The notes under the pieces: model-generated
Database searches by the model: none
Told to the model about the DNA's origin: nothing
The model's input: only the letters and a program-made list of their open reading frames with translations
In this document: piece after piece, positions 46,361 through 58,267 of the stretch
Layout of the letters: each line of letters begins with the position of its first letter
Numbering within the stretch: position 1 is the first letter of the stretch
Position numbers and translations under genes: made by a program
From: Tetragonia tetragonoides
Taxonomy: Eukaryota; Streptophyta; Magnoliopsida; Caryophyllales; Aizoaceae
Length of the DNA: 64,000 bases
Direction: 5' to 3'
Assembly: GCA_038025085.1 (NCBI GenBank)
Contig: CM076154.1
Coordinates: 17,272,001-17,336,000 of the forward strand

Positions 46361-49300
46361 TATGCGAAAACTACTGTATTTTGTGCTGTTTCTCTTTTTT
46401 CTGAAACTTTCCGTGCTTTTGAGTTGGTTGTCTACAGCCGAGGACAAGCAAGCAATCACAACTTGATACGCATTCGATGTATAACCTCAATCCATCAAAG
46501 CAAAATGAGCAACACGATAAGTGATTGCAAGCCTTCGATCCCCCTATAATGGTGAGCCAAAAGCTCAAACAACAAACTAAGAGAACATCCATGCAACTGC
46601 TACAAGGTTTAAAGAGTTCCTCTCTCTTAACTACAGAATTGTGTACTATTATGCACATTGTAAAAGCATGAAATAGACATATTTAAAACCGGTCATGCCA
46701 AAGATTGAAACCATAGCGCCAACAGATTATAGTCAGATCAATAATCAACAAAACATCAACGCAAACCAAAACTGTCCCAACCAATTATCTTAAAGTAAAA
46801 ACCAAAACTAAAAAGTCTAAGAGAAAGTAAACCCACTACAACCAAAGATCTGCAACAATCCCTCTAGTCCTATCAATTGCAAAATATGAACATATCAACA
46901 ACTCGAAACCCAATTCCACAGTAGAATATCAAGCTAACAAAATGTTTACAAATTAAAATGATCAGGTATTAGTTCAAACACTTCATGGACATCATAATTG
47001 ACCTGTTGTAGCTTTTACTACTTTTTTTTTATACATGTCCTAAACAAAAAGTGGATCGACCATATACAGAATCTGGGCAACACCCATTGCAACTCAAATA
47101 AGCACAAACAAATGTGTACTTAAACAACCCATCTGTAGACAGAAGGAACAATTACAGAGTACAGGAAAGAACAATATATATGCGAAAAAACAGAAGAAAT
47201 GGAAACAAGCTCAGAGAAAGGCAGCAACTTTCTTAGCTAACAATGTAATAGATGTGCCTAACCAAAAGATTAACATGAGCTGAACCAATGTGATCAACTT
47301 CCACTTTTCTTCAAGAGAAGCAGACCAAACAGATATAAAAACTATCTTAGTTTAAGACTTTAACCTCAACACAATCAATACACACTCACGCAGTCAGGCC
47401 TACCAACTCTAACAACATGCCACACCAAAAAAAATCAGCATGAGCTCAAGTAGGGAAACCAACTCACTTTCCTACAAGAAAAAAAGCATCACAAGATACT
47501 CCCTCTCATTTCCAGGAGACGTGTCCCAGTACACATTCATGCCTACCAACTGCAAAAGCAGAAGTCATAGCACACACAACAGTTGTATAGCCCCGATCCA
47601 TCAAAATGATCAATGACCAATATCAAATAAACACTTGCGGTTGCAAGCCTTAAATCCCTACAACAGTGGACCAAAACCACAAACAGCAAACTAAGAGGAA
47701 ATTTACGCATGGAAGGTTCAGAAAGTCTCTCACTCTTAACTGCAGAATTTACTATGCATTGTAGCCCACACTGCAAAAGCATGAGATAGACATATCTCAA
47801 AACTAGCCACGACAAAGATCGAGACCATAAGGTCAAGAGATTATAGGAAGATGAGTAACAAAGAAAGCGCCAGTGCAAACCAAAGGTCCCGATTATCTTA
47901 AAGGTAAACTAAAAACCAAATTTAAAAGACGAGAAAGAAAACTCATTATAACCAGCCTTTGAGGTCATAAATAATGACATATCAAATGAATAAGAAGCTA
48001 AGAGAATATTCGCAAATTATGAGGTGAGGTATCTGCATCAAAAAAAACTATATTCACCCATCCCATTAAATAATTCATGCTGATGTGATGCTCAACAATT
48101 CCCATTGCAAAAGTTTCTTAAGGCAAGAACAAGAGAAAAGGAAGATTAAAGACTAATAATCTTTGTATAGCTCGCAATCCTTGAAGGTCCATCATGATCA
48201 TGAGAACACCAAAATGTGTCAAGACAGAAAGAACTCACTAGTATATAACCATCAAAATCACAAGTCCAAACACGTCGCACCAGATAACGAACATAAAAGA
48301 AAATGACCATATAATTGTGTCGGAAACATATATGGAATCGGCACAATATGCAGTTAAAAAGTCACACTACTCTCAAAGTCACACAAAAGAACTGCAACCT
48401 GCACCATTACAGAATCAATGAAACTCAATACACTGCATCCCAAGATTAGCAAGAGGAAAATGACATATTCTCCTAACTTTAAACCGGAACGCCAGCTGTT
48501 GTCAAACATTGACAGACTTTTGAGTCTTACTTTTAGTCAATGCTTTACCCAGCCCCAAAAGTAGACAATAGAAACTAAACAAGAAGATGATGTCGACACA
48601 AATATACCCAGACAGAGGGCAGCAAATAAAGATGCCCTGATCACAGAAATTATAATTTATAATTTGAGCAAGTCATACATGGAAGTGTTTCGGGGCATAA
48701 ACAAAAGTCACAAAACAAAACCCACCACAGGAGTAACCAACATTTCACAAACATCACAACTGAAAAAGAAAATAAAAAAAAGAACTGGTTGTTGCCTTCA
48801 AGAACAAGTCGTAGAAGAACGTGTTGAGCGACAAACAAACACAACACTACACTGATGACATCATTACCTAGATCATCCCACTACAAAAAAGACCAACATG
48901 ACATAAACAGATAGACCCAAAAGATCCGTACAACATTCAAGAAACAAGCAATGACAAGCAATCTCCACAAGGATGGAATAAGAAGTGTTATTTCAAGGAG
49001 AGGAGACTAATAATTTTCCTACAAATACTAAAAGAATAAACTAATCAATGCAACAGAAAAAAAATTAGCCTAGCCATAGTTTCACTACCACAAAGCAACG
49101 AACTGAATAGTGAATACTAACTAACCATCAATGGACAAGAGCCACAACTTCCAAATATGTCAGGATTGTAATTCGCGACACTACCAAACAAAGAATCATT
49201 ACCCTGAAAAAAAACCTGTTGTAGGTTACTACAACAAAGTCCTAAACAAAAAGTGGATCGACCATATACAGAATCTGGGCAACACCCATTACAACTGAAA

Positions 49301-49512
49301 TAAGCATAAAGAAATGTGTACTTAAACAACCCAACAGTAAAACGAAGCAACAATTACAGAGTACAGGAAAGAAACTATATCTGAGAAGAAACATATGAAA
49401 TGGAAATAAGCTCAGAGAAGGGCAACAACTTTCGTAGCTGACAATGTAATAGATATGCCTAACGAAAAGATTAACATGAGCTGAAGCAATGTGACCAACT
49501 TCCATTTTCCTT
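46361..49512. repeat. Noncoding dispersed repeat region, partial internal duplications
   Basis: AT-rich sequence in which several segments recur. 46,440-46,800 resembles 47,570-47,870 and 58,740-59,130 (landmark ACCTCAATCCATCAAAGCA, AAGCATGAGATAGACATAT). 47,040-47,300 resembles 49,240-49,500 (landmark AAAAAGTGGATCGACCATAT, CAATTACAGAGTACAGGAAA). This and the neighbouring arrays look like one large unclassified nonautonomous repeat family. No protein domains found on either strand. Confidence 0.6.
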
Positions 49513-49569
49513 GTGATGGCGCCTAGCTGAACTAGGCCAGCCAACTCAGTACTCAATGGGTGAAGACGG

Positions 49570-50095
49570 GGTGAGAGATAGGAAGAGGGACATGTGCTCA
49601 CAAGGGCCAACAGAGGCTTAACCCGACTTGGCACAGGCTATCGAGAGGTACTCTGGCTAAGGGTCACTCGAGGGATTGAAGACGCTTACGTCGGGTGAGT
49701 GTTTGTCTCTCGGAGGCTCTCTATCCTTCGAGAGTCTTGTGCGTTCCTGTCGCACGGTGAATACTTCACAAGCATGTCATGCTTAGTGAATTATCACTTC
49801 AAGCCTTGTGTCAAGGGCGTGTCGCACTATTTATAGGCAGGCCTATGAACCCGCTGAACACCTTTAGGGTCATCGCACGATTGTTGGCATCATGGGCAAC
49901 GTGGGGCAACCGCTTAAGGGAAGTGTCCTCAATATGCACCTAGTTAGCGCTTAACTGTTGGACGTGGCTTACTAGGCGCCAAGCTGTTAGACGTGGGCCT
50001 TGTTAGCTCATAAACGTTTGGTACGTGCGCCTGTAACATAGGGCGCATCAGGGCCATCGCTAGCAACTGCCTGGACATGGGACATGTCATGCCCA
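49570..50095. repeat. Direct repeat A, copy 1
   Basis: 526 bp starting GGTGAGAGATAGGAAGAGG and ending GACATGTCATGCCCA. It is repeated at 56,225-56,760 in the same orientation with few differences (about 95% by eye). Contains CTATTTATAG at 49,827-49,836, a plausible TATA element. It is GC-richer than the flanks. Confidence 0.85.
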
Positions 50096-50901
50096 TGATC
50101 CTAGTAACCGCCGATAAGGATCCATAACCGTAGCAACTGTCAATGGATGTGGACAAACCACGCCTTGACTTCAAATGTTGGCGCATGCCATATCATGGGT
50201 AACCGCCCACTAAGGATCATGGCTTCACTGGAGTCAACCCGTGATCTTCTTGTAGTAACCGTCAAGGGACATGTGGCGCTACTCCTGTCCGTAGACATGG
50301 GTAAACGTCACCATCGTGGGGTGAATGGCCTAAGTCAAGGGTCACTCCCATTGTAACTGTCACATAGGTCGTGGGTCAACTTCGTCAACACCACCACTCC
50401 TATTATTTAGGGACGTGGATAACCGCCTAGGTAGTGGCTTCACCCACTACCATGTCGTGTCTAGCGCACTATGCATGTTTGATGTTCCCTCCGATCAGAA
50501 AGGATGAACCTTATAAGACACTTTAGGGTGTAGTAGGTGTTTGAGCTCTCCACCTCCCCTGGGTGCATGTGCGCTTGGCAGGCGCCGTGTACCTAAGTGA
50601 GCTTCCCCGCAAGGGGGCAGGCTTGATGGCACGTCTATGGGACGACATCGAGTCCTCTCGGGATATGGGATCCCGAGGGCATTACCGAGCAGCTGGCGAG
50701 CTGGGTAGTGTGCATCATGCGTCAGATAGAGGCTTGCCATTTTGGGATGGTTGCGGTATGCTATGTTCGTGAGTTGGACCAAGGGGGCAAGGCACTCGGG
50801 ACAGGCCAACGGGAAGGCCTGGCCAACGTGGAGTCATGAAGCTTTAGCAACACACTCCCGGGGCGTTGGGACATCGTAGCACGGGAACGTGGCAACCCGT
50901 G
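50096..50901. other. GC-richer noncoding link with a fragment of the 940-bp repeat
   Basis: 50,370-50,460 (CACATAGGTCGTGGGTCAAC ... CACCCACTACCATGTC) is the reverse complement of a segment of the tandem array at 59.7-63.7 kb (for example near 60,298-60,390). The remainder has AACCGCC.TAAGGAT words and no recognisable gene. Confidence 0.55.
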
Positions 50902-51975
50902 TGCACTTGTGTGGGAACAAAGGGGATGCGCCCAAGCATCCCCATGATGCGAAGGATGTCCTAGCCAAGGTATGTGACTCGGCGAGCGGGACAACTACTC
51001 GACGGGGCCTTGAGGCAGAGTCGGGGACAGTGAACCGTGAGCACGAGGGGCGCACTCATAGGTCGGCCACCTATGAGCTCAACGAGAGCGAGCATGACTC
51101 TCGGCTGCTGAATGGGACGAGACACTACTCGGAAGGAGCGTGCAGCTCGGGACGAGGACAGTGGCTCGAACTCTTCAGACGCACTCCAGGACTTGACAAG
51201 TCCTAGGACAAGGGTGGAGCTTGACAAGCTCCCGCTGAGGCGAACGTAGATCATGTCCAGTGAACGGAAGGAGCACTCGATGATGGGGGCCTCGGAGACG
51301 GATAGTGTTCGAGGGCCATGTTCCTATGAAGCTTGTGAATGTGAAGGAGTGTCGGACAACGGGCGACGACGTTGGCAGTACACCAAGAAGTGTTGATGCT
51401 ACACCGTGGGTTTGAACCAGAGGCAAGATGCACAAGTTGGGCGAGCGTCACACGAGGGTGTGGATGCCGGGAAGCGACGAGTTTCTTGACAAAAGGGTCG
51501 ACCATGATTGTGGGTCTATGCGATGCCTAGTAGGGCGAGTGTCGGGCGTGAGAGCCGACACTGGGAAGCAGCTACCATGTTGAGCATGGTGCTACAATGA
51601 AGCAAGCTAGTCTCAGTGGAGACGTGGGTATCATGGACACATCGATTGAGCCTTACCCCGTGGCATGGGGTAGGACATGAGGTATTCGTTCATGTGGGAT
51701 CGAGAAAAAGGAAACCTCAGTTGTGTTGGGTAAGTCGAGACTCGCAAGAGTCAAGATGCACGGTCATTCCGCAACGACATGATGTCAAGACAGTGACTAT
51801 GTGAATCAAAGCCAGGATGAGTGGAAGTACTCTGGGAATCGAGATGTCCGCTGTGCGCAGAAAAAAGAAAAAAGGAGTTCATGGGAGTCGGGCCTAGCTC
51901 CTACGGGGCTGTGAATTAGGCGACACGCGGGGTTAACAGAGGGCGATTTCGGTGTCTGAGAGTTAGCACGTGACA
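50902..51975 (+). repeat. Putative 5' LTR of the LARD-like element
   Basis: 1,074 bp, TG...CA ends. Compared with the right copy it has extra segments near 51,690-51,750 and 51,805-51,870 and scattered substitutions. Short open frames on both strands recur in both copies and reflect high GC, not genes. Confidence 0.6.
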
Positions 51976-51977
51976 TG

Positions 51978-51989
51978 TGATATCAGAGC
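51978..51989 (+). promoter_or_regulatory. Primer binding site-like sequence (tRNA-iMet)
   Basis: TGATATCAGAGC followed by CGG differs from the standard TGGTATCAGAGC by one transition. It lies two bases after the left direct repeat. Confidence 0.65.
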
Positions 51990-53921
51990 CGGTTTATCCT
52001 GCCGCGAAGCAGTGGACTTGGAACCTTGGTGTCTCCTTGCAAAGGAGCAACGTGTTGGTTGTCGATTGAGAGTACGTCAAAGAAGCTTTGATGAATGGGT
52101 TTACTGATGACCTTGTTGGTTTCCATCAAACTGACATAGGTACATTGGGACCATCTTGGACTCCCAATCCTTGGTGTCTAGACGTGGAGGAGATTGCAGA
52201 GTTATGCAAAGGTTCAATTGGGGTATGTGGTAGACAAGGATTGTCCTGGGCAAGCTGCAGTTGAAGCGTCGACGGAAAAAGGGTTCAGTGTTATTTTCGA
52301 AGACGGTGAGAATCTTTTGAAGCGACACTGACCACTATGTGATGGTCTGAGGGACAGGATACAAAGATGAAGCCTACTATTCGAGGGTGTTGATACGTGC
52401 CGGCTAGTGTGTCGGGTGGTTGGGTGAACCACGCATTGAGGGATGCGGCGTCAAGGGTCACTTTAGGGTGATCGAACCGAGCGAGTATGGGTGTGATCAT
52501 CGATTTGGCCTGGGTGAAGTCCTTAAGAGAAAATCCTTCCTGGGAGTAATGCACTAGTTTGTGGGGAAGGTCGCCTAGTAAGGTGTTTTGGGGACGGACA
52601 TCAGCGATGGAAACCATCGTCATTCGGCCAGAGGGCCACCGCCATTTGTGTATGCACCTAAGTCGATGAAGTTGACTAGTGAAGCTAGAGTCATGGAGCC
52701 TCTTGCGAAGCTGGTGACGAAGTACTTGGGTTGTTTAAGAGTTTGAGCGGGGGAGACCCCTTTGTCGAGGTAACTGCACGATGAGAAAGTGTTGGGGCCG
52801 AGACTGGTGCCTATTGAGGTGTGTTCGGGAGGACACTGTAGCAGCAAACAACTATTCGGTGGAGCAAATCATGAGATTGCAACCGAAGCCGGACCTTAGA
52901 CCTTAAGTGGTCGCAGTGAGCTACTCATGAGTCATGAGGGGGTAGTCATGTGCAAAACGGGAAACTTGGATCGTAAAACGACCCTGGGCTGATTGAAGAC
53001 CTTCAACAGAGATCTACCATTTGTTAGTGGAAGACATTGTGACAAGGGATGTTCCTCGGAGCCGTGTCAACCTTGGAAGAAGGTGTTGCAGCATGAGTGC
53101 AGTGGTTTTGGGTCTTGCCGACGGGACTGTGCAAGTATCCTCCCATCATTTCCCGAAGTGTTACAAGGGGAATACACCGTTCGAATGGAGTTGGGTGGAT
53201 CTCAAGAAGGCAATCTGAAGATGGAGATATCTGCGAGGCTATCATTTGTTTCTCTTTGAGGAAGAGACATGTTGTATTTGAAAGGGTGTGGACTAGCTCA
53301 GCTTTATGCTATGGGAGCTTTCATGCCAATTTGTATACTTTGTGCCTTGTCCAACGAGGGAACATTGTGTGGCTCGTTGGGAGAGCCTGGTGTTCGAAGA
53401 GAAGGACTCCCATAACCCTAGAAAGAGAAGGGGTTATGAAGTGGATATGACTTGTGTTTGGAGTTCGGACCAAGTTCAAGTTGAAGGTGACCACTTCAAG
53501 TTGGGCGCGGGGATGTCGTCATTGCTGTTGGCAGCAGCATGTTAGTGGACTCGAGTGGAGCCATCTGTTTCTGATTTGGGCCGAGTCTATACTGGAGTGG
53601 GTTCAGTTGGGCGCGAAGGAGGCCGTCATTGCCGTGATACAAGGGTGTTTTCGCGGAGTGATAAGCGGAAGGAAGGTGATGGGTTACTCAAGCAGGTTGT
53701 TATCCACAAATGTGCTTAATGCAAGTCGACGGGGACGTGACGGTTTGAGTGGGAGAGATTGTCACGTCTCTCAACGTGACAGCTCGGTCCTCACGTTTGG
53801 GCGCTTGGTTACTCGGTCATTGGTGTCACGGATAAGCGTTGGAGCCTGGTAGGCGTTGCTGCGGCAAGGCGCGGTGAACGGACACTGGGGACGAGGGTTC
53901 AGTGTGCCTCGGCGACGGTTA
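51990..53921 (+). other. Internal region of the LARD-like element, apparently noncoding
   Basis: 1.9 kb with only short frames and no retroelement motif (no knuckle, DTG/DSG, integrase D,D,E or YxDD). A motif GTTGGGCGCG.(A)GG..G.CGTCATTGC occurs twice (about 53,498 and 53,607). Confidence 0.5.
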
Positions 53922-54888
53922 TGCACTTGTGTGGGAACAAAGGGGATGCGCCCAAGCATCCCCATGATGCGAAGGATGTCCTAGCCAGGGTATGTGACTC
54001 GGCGAGCAGGACAACTACTCGACGAGGCCTTGAGGCGGAGTCGGGGACACTGAACCGTGAGCACGACGGACGCACTCATAGGTCAGCTGCCTATGAGCTC
54101 AACGAGAGCGAGCATGACCGTCGGCTGCTGAATGGGACGAGACACTACTCGGAATAAGCGTGCAGCTCGGGACGAGGACAGTGGCTCGGACGCTTGAGAC
54201 GCGCTCCAGGACTTGACAAGTCCTAGGACAAGGGTGGAGCTTGACAAGCTCCCGCTAAGGCGAACGTAGATCATGTCCAGTGAACGGAAGGAGCACTAGA
54301 TGATGGGGGCCTCGGAGACGGATAGTGTTCGAGGGCCATGTTCCTATGAAGCTTGTGAATATGAAGGAGTGTCGGACAACGGGCGACGACGTTGGCAGTA
54401 CACCAAGAAGTGTTGATGGTACACCGTGGGTTTGAACCAGAGGCAAGATGCACAAGTTGGGCGAGCGTCACACGAGGGTGTGGATGCCGGGAAGCGACGA
54501 GTTTCTTTACAAAAGGTTCGACCATGATTGTGGGTCTACGCGATGCCTAGTGGGGCGAGTGTCGGGCGTGAGAACCGACACCGGGAAGCAGCTACCATGT
54601 TCAGCATGGTGCTACAGTGAAGCAAGCTAGTCTCAATGGAGACGTGGGTATCGTGGACACATCGATTGAGCCTTACCCCGTGGCATGGGGTAGGACATGT
54701 GGTATTCGTTCATGAGTCGAGACGCACGGTCATTCCGCAACGACATGATGTCAAGACCGTGACTATGTGAATCAAAGCCGGGATGAGTAGAAAAAAAGGA
54801 GTTCATGGGAGCCGGGCTTAGATCCGACGGGACGGTGAGTTAGGCGGCGCGTGGGGTTAACAGAGTGCGGTTTCGTTAGCACGTGACA
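53922..54888 (+). repeat. Putative 3' LTR of the LARD-like element
   Basis: 967 bp, same ends as the left copy, several indels and substitutions relative to it. The sequence after it (CATGGAGCTTACGCTTCCTA) matches repeat B copy 2 in context, so this is a true boundary. Confidence 0.6.
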
Positions 54889-56220
54889 TCATGGAGCTTA
54901 CGCTTCCTAGGTCTTTCCCGTCATCCATCATCGTGGCGCGCACAATCTAACATGCTACATCCACAGTCAAGTGTCACCGTTGCACCCCGTAGTCTAGCTA
55001 CGCCAAGGAGCATCGCCTATGTCAAGCGCATAAGGCTCACAAAGAGTCTTGCCACCCTTCACGTAGTGGTTCCCCTATAAAGAGGCTTATATGCTTTACT
55101 GGAACTGGCCGGAGGGTACATGCCACATGCGTAACTTTCATACTGGGGCTCTGGACCACAAGTATGCGTTAAAGGACCAACCAAGGCCACCATTGGCTTC
55201 CTTATACCTTCAAGTATCTATGGACCTCTTGGTGTCCGGGCAAAGTCATACTTTGTCCCATCATAATTTCACAAGACATGCTTTTTGCCAAGCGCCTGTC
55301 CAGCTGGGCACTGCCCAGCACAACGCCTACTTTGCTCGGTCATGGCCTTATCAAGGCCTCACCACCAAGTCACTTCTTGTCTAGCCAAGGTTCATGTCCT
55401 TGACATTGTCATCGGTCACCATATCCATCATTACACGGCATAAAGCTTATGCGTCTATGGCTATCCGGTGTCACGTGTCAAGGTGTCTAACAAACCACCC
55501 TGACCTAAAAAATCTTACGCCCTCGTAAGAGATTCCTCTCCATAGGTGATCGTGAACTTCCGTAGGATCAACTTTATCGATGGACAATCATTTCCGATAA
55601 GGGACATAATTAATCGAAAAGAATTTAAGATCTTCGTAAACGTACGAAATAACTTATTTAACATATAATCCATTCAATGCCTCCCACATGGATACGGAAT
55701 TGCCACATATATGATCGGTGCACGATCTTTCCGTTTCAAACTTTTCCGTTAAATCCCACAATGTATCCAATTGGCATCTTGGAAACATACTTTAGATAAC
55801 CTTCTAAAACTTTGGAAAAATAATCAAAGGACTCAATCACTTTGAAATGAATTTCCGTTAATCGATTCGGAACATAGTAGAAGGATTCTGATTCCTTACT
55901 ACCTAATTAAACGTCACATGAGTAAGTATCACCAACTTCACGAAAATAAAACCGATTCAAACCCGCATAATATGAATAAGGGACTCAAGCCTTACCATTC
56001 TTTGTTCGCCATTGGTTAATCTCTTGGACTCACTGAGGTCTTTCCACAAGAATAGTGATCCTTAACGCAACGAGTCACAAACAGTAGAGTCGTTTTACCG
56101 AACCTCACTTTTTGCCTTTGTTTCTCAAACAAAAAGTTAACATCTGTTTGAACAATGATGCTGTCTGTTGTAGCTTAACCAAGAAATTGATTCTCGAGTT
56201 TGTTCACCTTTGGCTCCACC
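54889..56220. repeat. Direct repeat B, copy 1
   Basis: From CTTCCTAGGTCTTTCCCG (54,902) to CTCCACCCTTGGG. It recurs at 56,864-57,883. Landmarks: CGCCAAGGAGCATCGCCTATG, CCTATAAAGAGGCTTATA (TATA-like, 55,075-55,092) and AGAGATTCCTCTCCATAGGT. Its right half (about 55,590-56,215) is the reverse complement of most of the tandem-array unit at 59.7-63.7 kb. It runs directly into repeat A copy 2, giving a B-A junction. Confidence 0.85.
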
Positions 56221-56224
56221 CTTG

Positions 56225-56760
56225 GGTGAGAGATAGGAAGAGGAACATGTGCTCACAAGGGCCAACAGAGGCTTAACCGGACTTGGCATAGGCTATCGAG
56301 AGATACCCGGGCTAAGGGTCACTCAAGGGATTGAAGACGCTTACGTCGGCTGAGTGTTTGTCTCTCGGAGGCTCTCTTTCCTTCGAGAGTCTTGTGCGTT
56401 CCTGTCGCACGGTGAATACTTCACAAGCATGTCATGCTTAGTGAATTATCACTTCATGCCTTGTGTCAAGGGCGTGTCGCACTATTTATAGGCAAGCCTA
56501 TGAACCTGTTGAACACCTTTAGGGTAATCGCACGATTGTTGGCATCATGGGCAACGTGGGGCAACCGCTTAAGGGACGTGTCCTCAGTATGCACCTAGTT
56601 AGCGCTTAACTGTTGGACGTGGCTTACTAGGCGCCAAGCTGTTAGACGTGGGCCTTGTAAGCTCATAACCGTTTGGGACGTGCGCCTGTAACATAGGGCG
56701 CATCAGGGCCACTTTAAATAACCGCTAGCAACTGCTTGGACATGGGACATGTCATGCCCA
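56225..56760. repeat. Direct repeat A, copy 2
   Basis: 536 bp, same start and end words as copy 1; TATA-like CTATTTATAG at 56,482-56,491. Contains a small ACTTTAAATAACC insertion near 56,710 relative to copy 1. Confidence 0.85.
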
Positions 56761-56863
56761 CTGTTTCGACTTTCTAGGGATGTGGGGATCATGTGACACT
56801 CATGATCACTTGAGTGGTCGGGCAACCTATCTAGCTTCCCATGCTTAGCTCACGGAGGCTAAG

Positions 56864-57883
56864 CTTCCTAGGTCTTTCCCGTTGTCCAACACACTTCCTG
56901 CGCAGTCAAGTGTCACAGTTGTACCCCGTAGCCTAGCTACGCCAAGGAGCATCGCCTATGTCCAGTGCATAAGGCTCACCGAGAGTCTTACCACCCTTCA
57001 CGTAGTGGTTCGCCTATAAAGAGGCTTATAAGCTTTACTGGAGCTGACAGGAGGGAACATGCCACATGTGTAACTTTCATACTTGGGTCTAGACCACAAG
57101 TATGCGTTAATGGACCAACCAAGGCCACCATTGGCTTCCTTATACATTCAAGTATCTATGGACTTTTTGGTGTCCGGGCAAAGTCATACTTTGTCCCATC
57201 ATGATTTCACAAGACATGCTTTCCCGTGACCAGCACCTGTCCATGTCCAGCGTCTATGTCGCTGTGCAATGCGCCTAAGCACAACGCCTACTTTGCTTGG
57301 TCATGGCCTTGTCAAGGCCTCACCACCAAGTCTCTTATTGTCTAGCCAAGGTTCTTGTCCTTGATATTGTCATCGGTCACCGTATCCATCATTACACGGC
57401 ATGACGCGTATGGCTGTCCGGTGTCACGTGTCAAGGGGTTTAACAAACCACCCCCACGTAAAGAATCTTATGCCGTCGTAAGAGATTCCTCTCCATAGGT
57501 GATCGTGAACTTCCGTAAGATCAACTTTACCAACGGACAATCATTTCCGATAAGGGACATAATTAATCGAAAAGAATTTAAGATCTTCATAAACGTACGA
57601 AATAACTTATTTAACATATAATCCATTCAATGCCTCCCACATGGATACGAAATTGCCACATATATGATCGGTGCACGATCTTTCCGTTGAAATTCTTTCC
57701 ACAAGAATAGTGATCCTTAACGCAACGGGTAACAAACAGTAGAGTCGTTTTACCGAACCTCTCACTTTTTACCTTTGTTTCTCAAACAAAAATTTCACAT
57801 TTGTTTGAACAATGATGTTGTCTGTTGCATCTTAAGCGAGAAATTGATTCTCGAGTTCGTTCACCTTTGGCTCCACCCTTAGG
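56864..57883. repeat. Direct repeat B, copy 2 (with internal deletion)
   Basis: Matches copy 1 but lacks about 330 bp: after CTTTCCGTT (near 57,687) the sequence jumps to the point corresponding to CTTTCCACAAGAATAG (about 56,040 in copy 1). Confidence 0.85.
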
Positions 57884-58267
57884 CTGAACATTGATGATGA
57901 CCGTGGCATCCCATTCTAAATTGAGAATCTAGCTTTGGTCGACGTCTTAACCAAGCTATTTATCTTTTACACCAAGGATTTATCCTTTCCCACAAGGATC
58001 TTTCCCTTTAAAACATTCGAGGGAGAATTATACGCGCCACCTGAGCCGCCACACTCAAGTTAGCCTAACACCAACACGTGTTAGACCAGTGAACTTCTCC
58101 ACGAAAGCACTATGTCCAAGGAAGTAGTGGTTCATCATGTACAACCCTTCTACGATTTTGACACCAATCGAATTCTTTACCGTCGGCTTGTCAAGGGAAC
58201 ACTGGTTTAGTCGTGGGGGAGAAAGCAGACCATGGATTGTTCTTATGGGTCCAGGGGAGCACGTTGA
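57884..58267. repeat. Reverse-oriented remainder of the 940-bp repeat unit
   Basis: From AGGCTGAACATTGATGATGA to about 58,120 this is the reverse complement of the array section around 60,400-60,620 (landmark AAGGATAAATCC..GTGTAAAGG, reverse-complemented). Together with 50,370-50,460 and the right half of repeat B it accounts for a whole array unit on the opposite strand. Confidence 0.7.

Larger units (their letters stand above)
50902..54888 (+). mobile_element. Putative nonautonomous LTR element (LARD-like) without coding capacity
   Basis: Two direct repeats of about 1 kb, beginning TGCACTTGTGTGGG and ending TTAGCACGTGACA (50,902-51,975 and 53,922-54,888), flank 1.95 kb of internal sequence. 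Two bases after the left repeat is TGATATCAGAGC (51,978-51,989), one mismatch from the plant tRNA-iMet PBS, which argues that the repeats are LTRs. I see no gag or pol motif inside and no good PPT before the right repeat. Flanking 5-mers CCGTG and TCATG are not a clean target duplication (they differ by two transitions). So either the element is old or the left boundary is wrong. Confidence 0.6.

Noticed and set aside
46371..46658. Minus-strand Cys/Leu-rich open frame with a similar frame at 58,694-58,966 and a weaker one at 47,543-47,878
   Set aside because: The copies differ in amino acids more than in bases (no sign of protein-level constraint), frames end at different points, and the sequence lies in a noncoding repeat.
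50889..54525. Many overlapping open frames of 60-130 codons on both strands of the GC-rich block, conserved between the two 1-kb repeats
   Set aside because: High GC lowers stop frequency; frames overlap on both strands, carry no motifs, and are similar only because the DNA is duplicated.
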